Below, piece after piece: positions 14,832 through 32,860 of a DNA stretch of 64,000 bases. The position numbers and the translations under genes are program-made. Source of the stretch: Halisarca cf. caerulea (taxonomy: Eukaryota > Porifera > Demospongiae > Chondrillida > Halisarcidae); assembly GCA_963170055.1 (NCBI GenBank), contig CAUJGJ010000185.1, positions 3,218,775 through 3,282,774 of the forward strand, read 5' to 3'. Numbering within the stretch: the first letter of the stretch is position 1; every line of letters starts with the position of its first letter. The notes beneath the pieces are model-generated. The model made no database searches. It saw only the letters and a list, made by a program, of their open reading frames with translations, and had not been told where the DNA came from.

Positions 14832-15659
14832 CTACAGTTACCATGATAATCACAATACTGTATGTACGTACATCCATGGTGATATGAGAAATGGACTACA
14901 GGATATCATTATAAATGTATCTATGAAAAGCAGGCTAGATGAGTCCTCTACTAGAACAGTAATACTGTAGTATTGTAGTTCAACTGTCCAACATGCCAAT
15001 TCCACTCCCACAGTCAATAAACAGACCACCATTGTTCACATGTTGGGTGTGCATAAAGATCTGTTGATCTGTTGAAATAAAATTTACAATCCGTCTGGTT
15101 GTAAATCTTATTTTAAAAAAATAACTATCAATTTTCTAGATCGTATATTATAATAATACAGTGCCAGTCAAAAGTAATGGAATGATTGTCACATGTATAA
15201 AAATGCTGCCGACAACAAGCCTGAAAAAGTTGTCTATAAATCCTTTAGCAGGGCATTTTCTACAGTTTAGCTTTTGCTCGAAGTAGGCTTGTTCCTATGC
15301 AGAGTCCAGGGGTGGATCAAGAGGGGGGGGGGGGTGCTGAGGTTGCAACCCCCCCTTTCAGACTTTCTTGTTACTATTGCATGATTGAAATGATTACAAA
15401 CAAGGTAAAATTTTCAATCATTGAGGCTAATTTTGCTGAGAAAAAGCTACTAATCAGAAACTAATGGTTTAGCAAAGTGCTTTATGATGCACCAGAAATG
15501 AGGACTAAATTCAAAAAGTTCATGGGCGAGAAGGTGACTGTGTTGACTGTGAGACGCTTTCTGAATGAATCAAGCTTGTACAGATGAGTAGCACAGTGGA
15601 TATCCTCATGTACTGTTACCAAAGTGCATAATACAGTGGTATGATACCACCATAGATAC

Positions 15660-15728
<69 letters not shown>

Positions 15729-16233
15729 GGGTAATCGATGGTATTATGGGATAGCCGAGGGGTCCGCAACACAGTGAAATCTCGTACACTTGGATTGAAA
15801 TCTCAAGTGAAATCCCGAAATCTTATGAAATCTTGAAATCTGAAATCTTCGTATGCGTTCGAAATCCTCTAAGAAATCTTTGCCGAAATCTTGAAATCAC
15901 TAACGAAATCTTGAAATCTTGCCTGAAATCCAGAAATCTTATCTGAAATCTGGAAATCTTAGGCAAAATCTTGAAATCTTGAAATCTCGCTAGGGAAAAT
16001 CTTGGGAAATCTTATTTCGAAATCTTTGAAATCTTAGTGAAATCTTTGAAATCTTGTGAAATCTCTTGGGATTTCGAAATCTCGTACGTCATATTGCCTC
16101 GTTGCGGACCCCTCGGGGATAGCAGATGTTATGAGTCACATTCACCGACCCTAAAACAACTACTGCGAACTATCAGGTTCAGTGAATGTATTTCATAATA
16201 TCCACTGTCCCATAATAGACCCAATACCCTACA

Positions 16234-16272
<39 letters not shown>

Positions 16273-16727
16273 TATCCATACAGATGTACTCCCTCCGTGC
16301 TTCCATTCACATGCAAGGACATAAGGACAATGTAAACATACGTATAGGATTTGTTGGAATTTCCGTGCAGTCGACGATAACAATCGTTATCGAATGTCTC
16401 CAGTACATAAAACAAATCCTCGCCTTCCGATTGTGATCCAGCAAGATTACTATCCAACCAAATCGGTTCATGTCCCATATCACCCAAAAGCTGGGAAAGG
16501 TACAAAAAGTCGATAGCTTCGAATTCATCGGTAAACAGTGAAAATCGTGCCTACCGAAGAAGCTTTTGTGAGCCATTTCTTCCCACATCCTTCAACAGAA
16601 ACCAGCCGTATATTCTTCACATCTTGAGTAAGAAATTGGCATAATATACGTACAAAGATAAAGTCTAAAACTCAGAAATAGCTGAAAAACAAGAAGGCAG
16701 ATGCTCACCAATTTTCTCGCCCGCCAT
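4669..16727 (-). CDS. TOPBP1: TOPBP1 orthologue (multi-BRCT scaffold), N-terminus through BRCT6
   Basis: Scaffold of the DNA-damage and replication checkpoint that binds phosphoproteins through BRCT repeats and activates ATR. Exons read on minus: 16727-16709, 16622-16342, 13035-12897, 12835-12728, 12656-12549, 12480-12378, 12301-12183, 11923-11753, 11011-10848, 10311-10106, 9984-9886, 9808-9696, 9633-9461, 8982-8875, 8776-8614, 7782-7723, 5192-5051, 4841-4669. Phases agree at every junction except inside the second exon, where a one-base frame change is needed near 16552. Family hallmarks seen: KTTHLICGE and ILPSWVDYIW (BRCT1), LVICVTGLD, CTHLLVEKPEGQKY and WFFDSI (BRCT2), SSVTHAIVGQ and VEWLLECAAACK (BRCT3), DFVVVPLF (BRCT4), CTQLILKEPTGEKY and WLFSCATSGYKVPEED (BRCT5), NVVVFVNKKL and CTHYIYQGKKGD (BRCT6). 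Start: MAGEKI at 16727. I could not find exons for the ATR-activating domain or BRCT7/8. A further exon between 7723 and 5192 is possible. Confidence 0.9.
5280..5402. repeat. Foldback repeat with GC-rich loop
   Basis: Arms TTATTGTATGGCCA / TGGCCATACAATAA with inner TGTGCATTGG / AAATGCATAG weak pairing, loop TCCTGAGGGCGTGAAGCACC. In a TOPBP1 intron. Confidence 0.75.
5636..5715. repeat. (TG)n microsatellite
   Basis: About 80 bp of TG, in a TOPBP1 intron. Followed by a short CTAACCC-like patch at 5790-5815 that is not a true telomere array. Confidence 0.95.
6918..6990. repeat. Foldback repeat with GC-rich loop
   Basis: GTATTGCTT..ATTGACCT / AGGTCAATA..AGCAATAC arms and a strong inner hairpin CCCTCGGGCGCTTTGCACCC. 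In a TOPBP1 intron. Confidence 0.8.
9374..9440. repeat. (TG)n microsatellite
   Basis: About 65 bp, 20 bp inside the intron after TOPBP1 exon 9633-9461. Confidence 0.95.
13112..14089. repeat. 29-bp inverted repeats flanking a 920-bp block
   Basis: Left 13112-13140 and right 14061-14089 are reverse complements with one mismatch. Each is itself near-palindromic around GGAGTAC..GTACTCC. The enclosed block contains the Tigger remnant. The pair may be the termini of an older element into which Tigger jumped. Confidence 0.7.
13178..13651 (+). mobile_element. Non-autonomous pogo/Tigger-type element with a CENP-B-like HTH fragment
   Basis: Terminal inverted repeats CAGTAGATCCTTGATTATCC and GGATAATCGAGGGTCTACTG are flanked by TA on both sides, as expected for Tc1/mariner-pogo insertion. 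Length 474 bp. A 53-codon reading frame from 13381 (stop at 13540) begins MATSAKRKRVVLTIADKVKI and contains SVIAKKFGIDKSSVGDIKKK, the first helix-turn-helix of Tigger/CENP-B proteins. The DDE catalytic domain is absent. It lies in TOPBP1 intron 3, antisense to the gene. Confidence 0.9.
14091..14272. mobile_element. Pogo-like MITE (CAGTAAACC...GGTTCACTG)
   Basis: 182 bp starting CAGTAAACCTCTAGTAAAGG and ending TTATGGAGGGTTCACTG. Shares AGGACACCTC blocks with the 38158 element. TIR and flanking TA support a pogo-type MITE. TOPBP1 intron 3. Confidence 0.75.
14580..14826. repeat. (ATTG)n and (CA)n microsatellites
   Basis: GATT repeats at 14581-14611 and two (CA)n runs at 14704-14753 and 14765-14826. 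TOPBP1 intron 3. Confidence 0.95.
15663..15725. repeat. (CA)n microsatellite
   Basis: About 62 bp just upstream of the GAAATCTT MITE. A shorter (CA)n run follows at 16234-16271. Confidence 0.95.
15755..16116. mobile_element. Foldback/MITE with a GAAATCTT tandem interior
   Basis: Perfect 16-bp terminal inverted repeats CCGAGGGGTCCGCAAC / GTTGCGGACCCCTCGG flanked by the direct repeat GGATAG. The interior (about 15770-16090) is an irregular array of GAAATCTT/GAAATCTC units. In TOPBP1 intron 3. Class unknown. Confidence 0.8.
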
Positions 16728-16764
16728 TATTGCGCAAGTGTCTTATATATAGCACTATACATAC

Positions 16765-16818
16765 GCAAGTATAGAGTATCAATGGTTGGAGCGCAGATAC
16801 TCTATACTCCCTTGCATG
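16765..16818. repeat. Short foldback repeat upstream of TOPBP1
   Basis: Arms CAAGTATAGAGTATC / GATACTCTATACTCCCTTG, loop with TTGGAGCGCA. Ends 38 bp upstream of the TOPBP1 start codon, so it could sit in the 5' UTR or core promoter. Confidence 0.7.
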
Positions 16819-17850
16819 AGGACACTATTGCAGTATCCAGTAGAGAAGCTAGCAGTAAGATGAGAGGGTTTTTGGCCTTACCTGCAAGGTTGGGAGATAT
16901 GGGCATTTCCATTCCCACCAGGAGAGAGAGTGACGAGCACCTTACAATTGCATCAACAACCATTGATCACCCAACCACTGTAGTGTCATCAATCATAAAC
17001 AAACACAAGACCATAATGCCAACTTTGAAGCCAAGCTTAAGTGGCCAAAAGTAAAGTGCAACTACAGCAGAAAGCTAAGCTAGACCAGAACATTACTGAC
17101 CGATGCAAGAACGAATTAAGGTGGCCCAAGACATGCAAATACACATTGACATGGCTCAAAAGAGAAGAGTGCCTCTTCATGGCAAATGGTCATCCCCTTG
17201 GCATAGTATGATCTTCATAAAGGTGACTTTAAATTAGAGATGCTTTATGTATCCGTTATACATGCAACTGGACACCTGCCTGACTCCTTTCATAGTGTGC
17301 TTGTGGACAATTTTGCAAGGGTTTGGCATCTCACATGCTGGCCATGGACTGTACCCCTGACAGAGGGATTCCCCAACAAAAGGCATAATCTCATTCAAGA
17401 CTTTACAGCAAATGTGATGACTGAAGTATGCATGCCAGAGTGTTGCCATCTAGCGGCTCTTATATATACAATTACTCAGTGGGGAGACATTCTTGTACTT
17501 ATAATTACCTGCCATTACCAATGACGATGCAAGATCTGATATCTGTGCACAAGGATTTTGGGGAAGCAGAGAGTAAGGGCAATTTTTGATGGATATATAA
17601 GGATCTGCAATCCTACCACCCTAAGTTACTGACATTCATCCCTACAAGTGGTTTATTGATCCAAAAGATATTCAAACACTACCAGTACAAAGAAAGAATC
17701 AGTGATGTTGAAATGAGCTCCTTTATTCCACTTGTTTTCTCAATCTTTGGGGAATGAGTAAGCTGACCACAGTGGTGTACAAGCGATCTTACCGATCTGC
17801 TATCAGCAAAGAGGAACAAACTGTACAGCTAGGTGATTTTTTGGATCACG
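16790..17850 (+). pseudogene. Decayed family-2 RLE LINE fragment
   Basis: Scattered plus-strand frames carry signatures shared with the 49.7-51.9 kb element: LALPARLGDMGISIPTRRES, then GDFKLEMLYVS and RHNLIQDFTANVMTEVC. In another frame are NDDARSDICAQGFWGSRES and VEMSSFIPLVFSIFGE. Many stops and frameshifts; no intact domain. It lies immediately 5' of the TOPBP1 start codon, so it may border or overlap the promoter. Confidence 0.75.
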
Positions 17851-18878
17851 GTTAAGATAAACTTCATCCTCATCGATCAGGCTGGCTGTCAATGCATCAG
17901 AGGGTACAGATCCCAGCAGGGCAGATCATGTACGCCAGCCTGATTCATGTACCCTAGCAAACAACCTATGCAAGCCATAACTCTGGACATACAATTGCAT
18001 TTTCTTTTGTGTTTGTTCTTTTCATGATTTTTTTATTCCATATATTCTGTACTCTGTGAAATGTATGTATTGCTTTTAATTGGTCAAATTATCATTGTCG
18101 TTTCAAAACCTAGGGTATCTATGATTCACATCGGAAGTATTTTCACATATACGGTGCATGTGTGCACGCGTGCATATTATGGAGACTATAACATAAGTTG
18201 CCAACTGTCCCATAATTCAGTATGCAAGACCCTGAAAACGCCTGTGTCTTGCTGTCCCTAAAACTACTACTAATGCTCTGTAACAATACTTAAGGCAAAA
18301 AGGGATATTTTCTTGCTTCTAGTTCATTTTGCAAGTCAAAATTCACTTCTGGTGGAATATATAGTGCCAATTCAGTTGAAAATACTTTTTGCAATTTTTC
18401 CTATCAACAAAACACTCTATTAACGCAAGGTAAGCTACTTACTTTTGCACAGAATGACAAATGTCCTGCAAAAACAGTGAATGTCCTGCAAACTCTTCTA
18501 TTCTGTCCCACAAAAGCATTGACAGGAGTTGGTTACTATGCTATTATGCAATATTATTCAACCTCAATCCACATACAGTATAATATAATACAATTAAGTT
18601 TGCAGTACCGATTATAGGCTGACATGTATGCATGCACTTGTACATGCAAGGGATACCTGGCATGTTCCACGCAATCTGCGGTCATACATTTGACAGAATT
18701 ACACACAAGGCCTAGGGTGGAAGGAGTACACGAGTTTGTCTCAAAAGTTAGATATTCCTATGTAAGTATGAATGATACTGGTAATTTTTGCACCATGAAC
18801 AGGGTTAAGGACTCCAACATGTACACCCAACACTACTTATTACGATAAAGTACTTGAAGTATACATTCATTTCAACAA
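17851..18878. other. No gene seen
   Basis: Spacer between the LINE remnant and the GNB1L stop. AT-rich unique sequence; GCC..GGC inverted text near 17880-17945 (TCAGGCTGGC / GCCAGCCTGA). Confidence 0.6.
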
Positions 18879-21800
18879 CTAAACTATTCTCCAGAAAGTA
18901 ATCTTCCTGTCTCTTGATCCAGCAGCTAAAACATTGCTAAACGATGATGATGTTTCCGGGAAAAAGTCAACTGTGGTGATGGAGTCTGAGTGATATTCAA
19001 GCACTGCCAATGGTTTCAGTTTCTTACAGCTGAACACGCGCAACCTGATTTGCATAGATAGTAAACAGGAATGGGGTGAGGTACTAGAGCTGTACTATAG
19101 TTACTGTACATGGTTAATCACAAAAAATATGATGGAGCCAAGATGTCTCCGGAGGGACACCTTGAGAAATCTGTAAATCATAATAATTATGCACGTACGA
19201 TTACCATTCAATTACTGTTACTTTGGGTCACCGTCAGCTGTTGATGCTCATATTGATGGCAGCATGCCTTGGAGACATAACATACAAACCCAAATGATTC
19301 TAAGCTGGACAAATGGTTTGTGCAAAGGCAATTTGTATGGGAAATTACAAAACTAAAGAAGCCTTGATCACAGTGAACATAATTACATAACATAGTTTTC
19401 AATGCTGTTAAATATCCAACATGGTTCACAATTTAGGTCCAACTCCATTTTATGATTATACATATTATGAATAATTCCAAATCTCAAATTTACCTAGAAT
19501 CCCACCCGCCTGATCCAAATATCTTTCCATCTGTTCTAATGGATACATCATTTTGGCCAGAATGCTTTAGAACAGTTTCATTTTGGAGCTGCAAATTATT
19601 CTATACAAAGAAAATCACATAAAATTGTAATGACCATTGAACAAAAGAATTTTCACAGCAGTACCAGGGCTGACCTCACTACAACAAAAAGACTTCAAAA
19701 TGTTTCCTGGAGACCCACACACACCAAAGGAAGAGTTAGGGCAATAATCCATGCAAGTAACTGTGAGACATAAAAAAGTAGACAGTCAAGCTAAAACCAC
19801 AGGTGCCTAAAAATTGTGGGTGCATCTGTAGTACTAGTAGCTGAATAGAAATGTCGTAAGACACATACAAAATAGAGCATCATACTTGGCTCATCATACA
19901 GTTGCACGCCTGACAAGTGGTGATGAGGATTCCGGATGTCCCAATTAATCAAGGACCCATTTTCAAATCCTCCTATGATTTGACATGGTTTACTCTCCAA
20001 CTGTGAATAATGCACCGCCATGCATGTACCTGAAGGAGTATGTACAGTGATACACTTCAAAGAGTACAGTTTCAATTTTCAATATGGTTTTCCCACCTAA
20101 GCTCTTCCTCGTCTCAGATTTTAGGATCAATACTGGCTTTTTCTCACCCTTGCTATAGATGCGCACCTGGTAACACCAAATATAGCACACAAACATATTC
20201 AGAAGACTGTTCTTTTTATTCATGACAAACAAGCAAAATAATTTCTTACCTGCCCAAATTCTGAACACCCAACAGCAAATCTCCATTTTCCTTTAAAAAT
20301 ATACTTTACATGTAATCATATCTGATTCATTTACCATCACAAACATGTGTTAAAGAAATGCCTAATGAATACAGAATTCACCAACATGTCTGTTTGTGAT
20401 CATCCATACGTACATTATCCATACTATTTTCTTATTATCTGCCTAGAAAGAATTGATATCAACTTTTTACCTTCCATATTGAGAGCACTAAATTTGCAAA
20501 AATTAAAATTATCAAGATGAACGTCTTCAATTTTTACTTGCTTGCAAAGGTCCCATACTTCAACAACTGATTCTTTACATAGGCTGCAATGATTGCAAGC
20601 ACAGGAGAAAGTCAGTTATCCAAACTTCAGTTATTTGAACTTTATTTATCCAAACACTTCAGTTCACTAAATACCCCTTTAAACATAATTCTCCTCATTT
20701 TATGTGCTTGAAAACACACACCAGCTGCCCAAAAACGGTTAAGAAGACAATTTAGATGGATATATTTGTTTATTTATACTACAAGTTATCAATTTGTCTG
20801 CATGTGGATTTTCAAATGAAGTGTAAGATAGCCCAAATCACTTTCAGTTAGTGATCACTATCCAAACATTTCAAATATCTGAACACCCCCTGGTCCCAAG
20901 GTGCTTAGATAACTGACTCCCTACTGTAATTCATACACAATTGAAAAGCAAAGCAAACATCAGAAACGTCTTTCCCTTACAACTAGTTACAGTACTAACA
21001 CACATTTTCTTCTATGCTAGGTACAGCAAAGCTTATATTATGGCATTTACTGGAGACACACTTACTGTACATGTCTGTCACAATTGCACAAAGACAAACA
21101 TACAATATTATGTATGTAGAGCAGACTACAGCCATATTATCAAATACGCATACCTTAGTACGCTATTATCATCACATACATCCACTGCAAGTACTGATTT
21201 CTTCGATGCAGTAAACCATGTCCATCCAACACGCATTGTATGCAAGTCAAGCACTCCAAGCTGGCCCTCAGAAGTACTAAGATGAAGCCAAGTAGCTATA
21301 ACTGAAAAACTGATCAACTGTACACAGTAACTTTAATTATTGAGATGAAAAATATCCCATACAAAATCGCTGTATAATCGTGTCGATACCATGGTAACAG
21401 ATGCTATACAAAATTTTCCATCACAGATAATATTCATGGATGCCCTATATCACAGCATGACTGTATATGCTATATCCTATAATGTTCTTGACTTGCCCCT
21501 ACATATTCCTCATGGCTGAATTTCACCCCCTTGACATATTTACCTGAAAGAAACCCTGTATGTAGGCTTTACTGGTCCTTCTGGTCATCTAACTTACCAA
21601 AGCCATACCACCCTTCTTAGTACCAATTAGTATGGATAAAAGTCAGTCATAATCTGCTATAGTAACTTGATATCAAAGTTATTGCCAGAATCCTCTCAGC
21701 TAAAGCATTGGCTGATAACCAGGTTTCACACTCGGACTGAAATATAACTTATAGAACACTAAACACCTATCATATTGCTTACAGTGTAACTCATGCTGGT

Positions 21801-22242
21801 AATTTGGAACAGGGCCTGTAACTTTTGCTGTGGCTAAGTTGCCCAACCATCATTGCTACTGCCAAACTCCCCCTTCATGGAGACAATACAGATGAGAAAT
21901 AATGGATGTAGCTTGAGGTTAACACTGCTTTTGGCTTGACTGTTCCAAATTAACCGCTGTTCCAAATTATCCCACTTTACCTTATATATGATAGATCTAG
22001 AAGGTTAGTGTATACAGATATAGACAAATAGATCATAGACACTCTATGTTATGGATAGATCTATCTATTTTCGTGAAATTAAATTACGAGTTAAATTACC
22101 CATAAAATAGTAGCTCAGTTGATCCAGAATTTGATGGCTGAAATTTAATGCAGTTGATTTCTCCTGTACTGGGACGCACTACAAAAAATGGTTCAGGTGG
22201 CGAACAACGCTCCTTTGCAGTTGTAGTGGGTAGGTTTTCCAT
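18879..22242 (-). CDS. GNB1L: GNB1L orthologue, WD40 beta-propeller protein (341 aa)
   Basis: Guanine nucleotide-binding protein beta-like protein 1, a WD40 propeller reported to support stability of PIKK-family kinases. Nine exons on minus: 22242-22100, 21309-21154, 20583-20471, 20290-20250, 20166-20097, 20029-19886, 19760-19675, 19600-19494, 19044-18879. They sum to 1026 nt with every phase matching, giving 341 aa against about 327 in human. Recognisable blocks: FFVVRPSTGEINCIKFQP (first blade), SVVEVWDLCK, KWRFAVGCSEFGQVRIY, GGFENGSLINWDIR, SIRTDGKIFGSGGWDSRLRV, and the terminal VLAAGSRDRKITFW just before the TAG stop. The start ATG precedes MENLPTTTAKE, directly upstream of the conserved blade. 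The first intron acceptor could lie a few bases further in, but only the TGATCAG acceptor keeps phase. A MITE lies in the second intron. The gene shares its upstream region with the divergent synergin gene. Confidence 0.93.
20602..20926. mobile_element. MITE-like element in GNB1L intron 2
   Basis: About 325 bp with imperfect ends: CAGGAGAAAGTCAGTTATCC at the left, GATAACTGACTCCCTACTG at the right. Interior repeats of TTATTTATCCAAACACTTCA type. The ACTG/CAG termini resemble the other pogo-like elements. Confidence 0.6.
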
Positions 22243-22405
22243 GCAGTATCATAGACGAGATAGATATCCCGAGCAGCGATCTAAATATTGCGCAAGCGAT
22301 AAAAATGGAGGTTTAAGGGGCAGATCCGAGGCTGGGGCAAGCCTTCGCCAGTTTTTAACTTTTATACCTCTGCGAATATCGCCATTAGAAAGTTCAGGCT
22401 GAGAA
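22243..22405. promoter_or_regulatory. Candidate bidirectional promoter of GNB1L and synergin
   Basis: 163 bp between the two divergent ATGs (22242 minus, 22406 plus). It is more GC-rich than its surroundings (GATCCGAGGCTGGGGCAAGC). No TATA box is obvious. The assignment depends on the tentative first synergin exon. Confidence 0.5.
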
Positions 22406-29783
<7,378 letters not shown>

Positions 29784-30419
29784 GGAAGACATGTAGAGTG
29801 TTTAAGTTCTTGACATTTTGTGTATTTATTACTGTGTGATGCTTTATACAGTATGATATATGCATCATACCATATTCATTTACTCATGCACTTTATAATC
29901 GATAATGTTATGCAGTACAATGGATGTATGTTCTTATGCAGTGCATATATGTGTGTGCACACCTGTATGTCATAATGTCCCTGTACATATAGTCTATATA
30001 ATATATCAGGACCACCTGTCTATAGTGGCCATGTGGCTAACCACTATTACATGCATCAACATATTACATATACAGTATAATGGCTATACCAGCCTGTACA
30101 TTTTAGATAATCACATAATAAATAATAATATTTAATTTGTTTTTGCATGATTTTGTGTTATAGTTTTATAGGTTTCACCACCATTGATATTATATTATTA
30201 TGCATATTTGTCCACCAGCATATAAAATAATATATACATATAATACAGTCATGCAAATCCGACACATGCAGGAATGGCCGGCCGGTGCATGTTGTTGATT
30301 GACCATTCAGAGACCCTGGGAGGAGACTGTGGGGACATTATATTATAATTCAACCATATGCATGCATATAATATGCATGCCCCAGATTTCTTGCATGGAG
30401 GCAGCCCCTAGCTATATAG
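29784..30419. other. No gene seen
   Basis: AT-rich region after the synergin stop, probably its 3' UTR and spacer. Nothing recognisable apart from short AT-rich simple-sequence stretches and a GGCCGGCCGG palindrome near 30277. Confidence 0.6.
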
Positions 30420-31716
30420 TATAGTCTGGCCCTGGATCGATACAGGATTTAGACTTGTGCTGACCATGCATATATATGGCCAGATGCTCATAGCTGGCAT
30501 GTACTTCAGGGAAACCCCAAGCCTTCTGTTTGCCTTTGCTAGAACTGGATAGAGAAGAGTCCAACATCTGGATAAGACGAGTTGTGCATGTGTGATGGGA
30601 GAATCTGCCTAGTAAAGGGGGTGCAGTGCCTGCTATATATGCAGCAGCTGAGGCCAAGAATGCAGGAGCAAGCTGGACTGCACTCCTAATACCGATGCTA
30701 CCAAAGGAGACAGACAGGGATGTTTTCAGTCATGCCATCATGCCAAGTCTGCAGTCATCAGAAAGGTTGATGTTGAGGACTGCTGTGAGAGTACGTAGAG
30801 TGCAGAAGGCAAGCAAAATCCTGTAACTTGGAAGACAAGAATTAAACATGGTAATGATCTCAACAAGTACAAGACTTTGGGGATGACAAAGGAATAATGA
30901 AGAAGATAGAGCGCATAAGTCTTTGGAAATGGTGGAGTGGACCATGACACTTAGGGCATCAATTTTCTTAGACATTACTGAGTCTACAGAGGCTAGTGGG
31001 CCAATGGGTGCACCGAGAAAAGTGGAATCTCTGGGTTCAACAAGGTAGAGCTCTGTTGACTGCAGAAGGCCACTCTCCTGGTGATCCTGACAAATCAACT
31101 TAGACTTGTTCAGGTTGAGATGGAGACCAAAGACAACTGCTTTTCTCTGAATCAGTCTGATATCCTCCATGATGGCTGAAGTTGTACCTCCAATCAAACC
31201 ATCATCAAGGTAGAGTATTCTCAGTCCAGCCCCTAACTTCTTCACCAAGGGGAGGATCACAAGACTGAGCAGGAGGGGACCAAGAGGGTCTCCTTGCTGC
31301 ACCCCTTCTTGAGACAGCAAGATTGAATTGTCGAATAAGAGGTTGGAGGTACCAGAATAGCAGCTGTTAACAAAAGGGTAAAGCTCAGGGATGTGTTCCA
31401 GTGCTGCCTCCAAAACCTTATCCCTCCTCACAGAGTTGAAAGCATTCCTGAAATTGCATGAGCTTCATGCACCATGCCATAGTCTAGAAGATGCATAATA
31501 TACTGTCTGGCACTATGGATAGCAGCTCAGAGGGGTGGCATATAGCCAAGCTGTAAGGGAAAAAGAACTGTTTGCATCCAGGAAACCACATTTCTACTAG
31601 CCATCTTAGCCATTAGTCACCGCAGGGTACACCCAATAGTGATAGGTAGGTCAGATACCGCTATACTTCTTAGGTGTTAAGACCCAACAAAGTGGCCCCA
31701 AAGAAGGAAGGCCTGA
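30420..31716 (-). pseudogene. Decayed family-1 LINE fragment (RT core), inverted half
   Basis: The minus strand keeps an RT core: [44 protein letters not shown]. Upstream parts are frameshifted. It ends near 31716, almost back-to-back with the plus-strand fragment of the same family. The far end (30420-30660) is an inverted match to about 31900-32170. Confidence 0.85.
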
Positions 31717-31739
31717 TCTCAATTACAGGATTTTGATTA

Positions 31740-32860
31740 CCTTCTGCATTCCACAATCATGTCAGTCCTCAACAAAAACCTTTCTAATGACCATGCATGG
31801 CTCCATGACATCCCTGCCTGCCTCCTTTGGTATAACATCGGTATTAGGAGTGCAATACATCTGGCTACTTCTGTGTTCTTGGCCTCAACTGCTGACTGTG
31901 CTCCCCTTACCAGGCATATTCTTTCATCACACATATGCACAGTTTATCTTACCCAGATGTTGGACTTGCCTTGACTTGGTGGAATTAATGGTGACAATTG
32001 CAATTTGTCTCCTCTATCCAGTCCTATAGCAAAGGCAAACAGAAGGCTTGGGGTCTCCCTAAAGTACGGGCTATATATATACGTATATATGTACGTAGTG
32101 CATGATTAGCATCTGGTCAGCACAAGTCCAAGTCCTGTATCCAGGGCCATACTACTAGGGTAGTCCCTAGTAGTATGGCCCTGGATACAGGACTTGGACT
32201 CCAAGGAATATGGGGCATGGTTGAATGCCCCCAGTCTCCTCCCGGGGTCTCCAAATGAATGTCGACACCCATTTCCATCTGTCTTAACAAGATTTAAGGT
32301 CTTGGTTTGTCCCTTTGCTGCCCCGGCTCATCTCTGCCATCACTGTGGAGCTACAGTTGATCAGTACATGCCATTCATGGCCTCAGCTGTGATACAAGCC
32401 AAGGACAACATCCAGGTCACAATGCCTTAATTGAATGATATTGTCCACCTATTCTTGATTGCAGCTGCATGATGTTCCTTCCCAGAAGGAACCCTATATA
32501 TGGTCTGCCACATGCTGGTGGGAAACACCCTGATGGTGTCACAAAGATGCCCTGGAGCTGTGGTCACCCGCTATGGGATATCACTTCTTCTGACACCTTC
32601 GCAGAGACATACTGTAGCTTTGCAATTATGCACGCGCAGCCACACAGGGCCAGTAGCAGATTTTGCATGCTGAGGGTAAGGGGGACATGTATTGCCACTA
32701 GCTTGCAATCAACACACATCTTTGTGCCAGTTGCAGTGGAAACTACAGGAGCTTTTGGAGCCAAGTCCATACTGTTGAAGGATCTTGCATGCAGGCTAGC
32801 TGTTTTCACAGTCATTCAGGTAATGCCCTGCATATGTCATATCAGTATGTATCTCATGCA
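31740..32860 (+). pseudogene. Decayed family-1 LINE fragment (3' half with RLE)
   Basis: Plus-strand frames match the C-terminal half: NLSNDHAWLHDIPAC, HLATSVFLASTA, YGAWLNAPS, CHHCGATV (knuckle), KHPDGVTKMPW and WDITSSDTF (endonuclease PD and WD positions kept), FVPVAVETTGAFGAK. Several frameshifts and stops. It contains a hairpin at 32121-32204. The 3' end fades after about 32860, and unlike the other copies no (TA)n tail follows. Confidence 0.82.
32121..32204. repeat. Perfect hairpin in LINE fragment
   Basis: Arms AAGTCCAAGTCCTGTATCC... / ...GGATACAGGACTTGGACT, about 38 bp each and meeting at CTAGGGTAGTCCCTAG. Confidence 0.85.
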
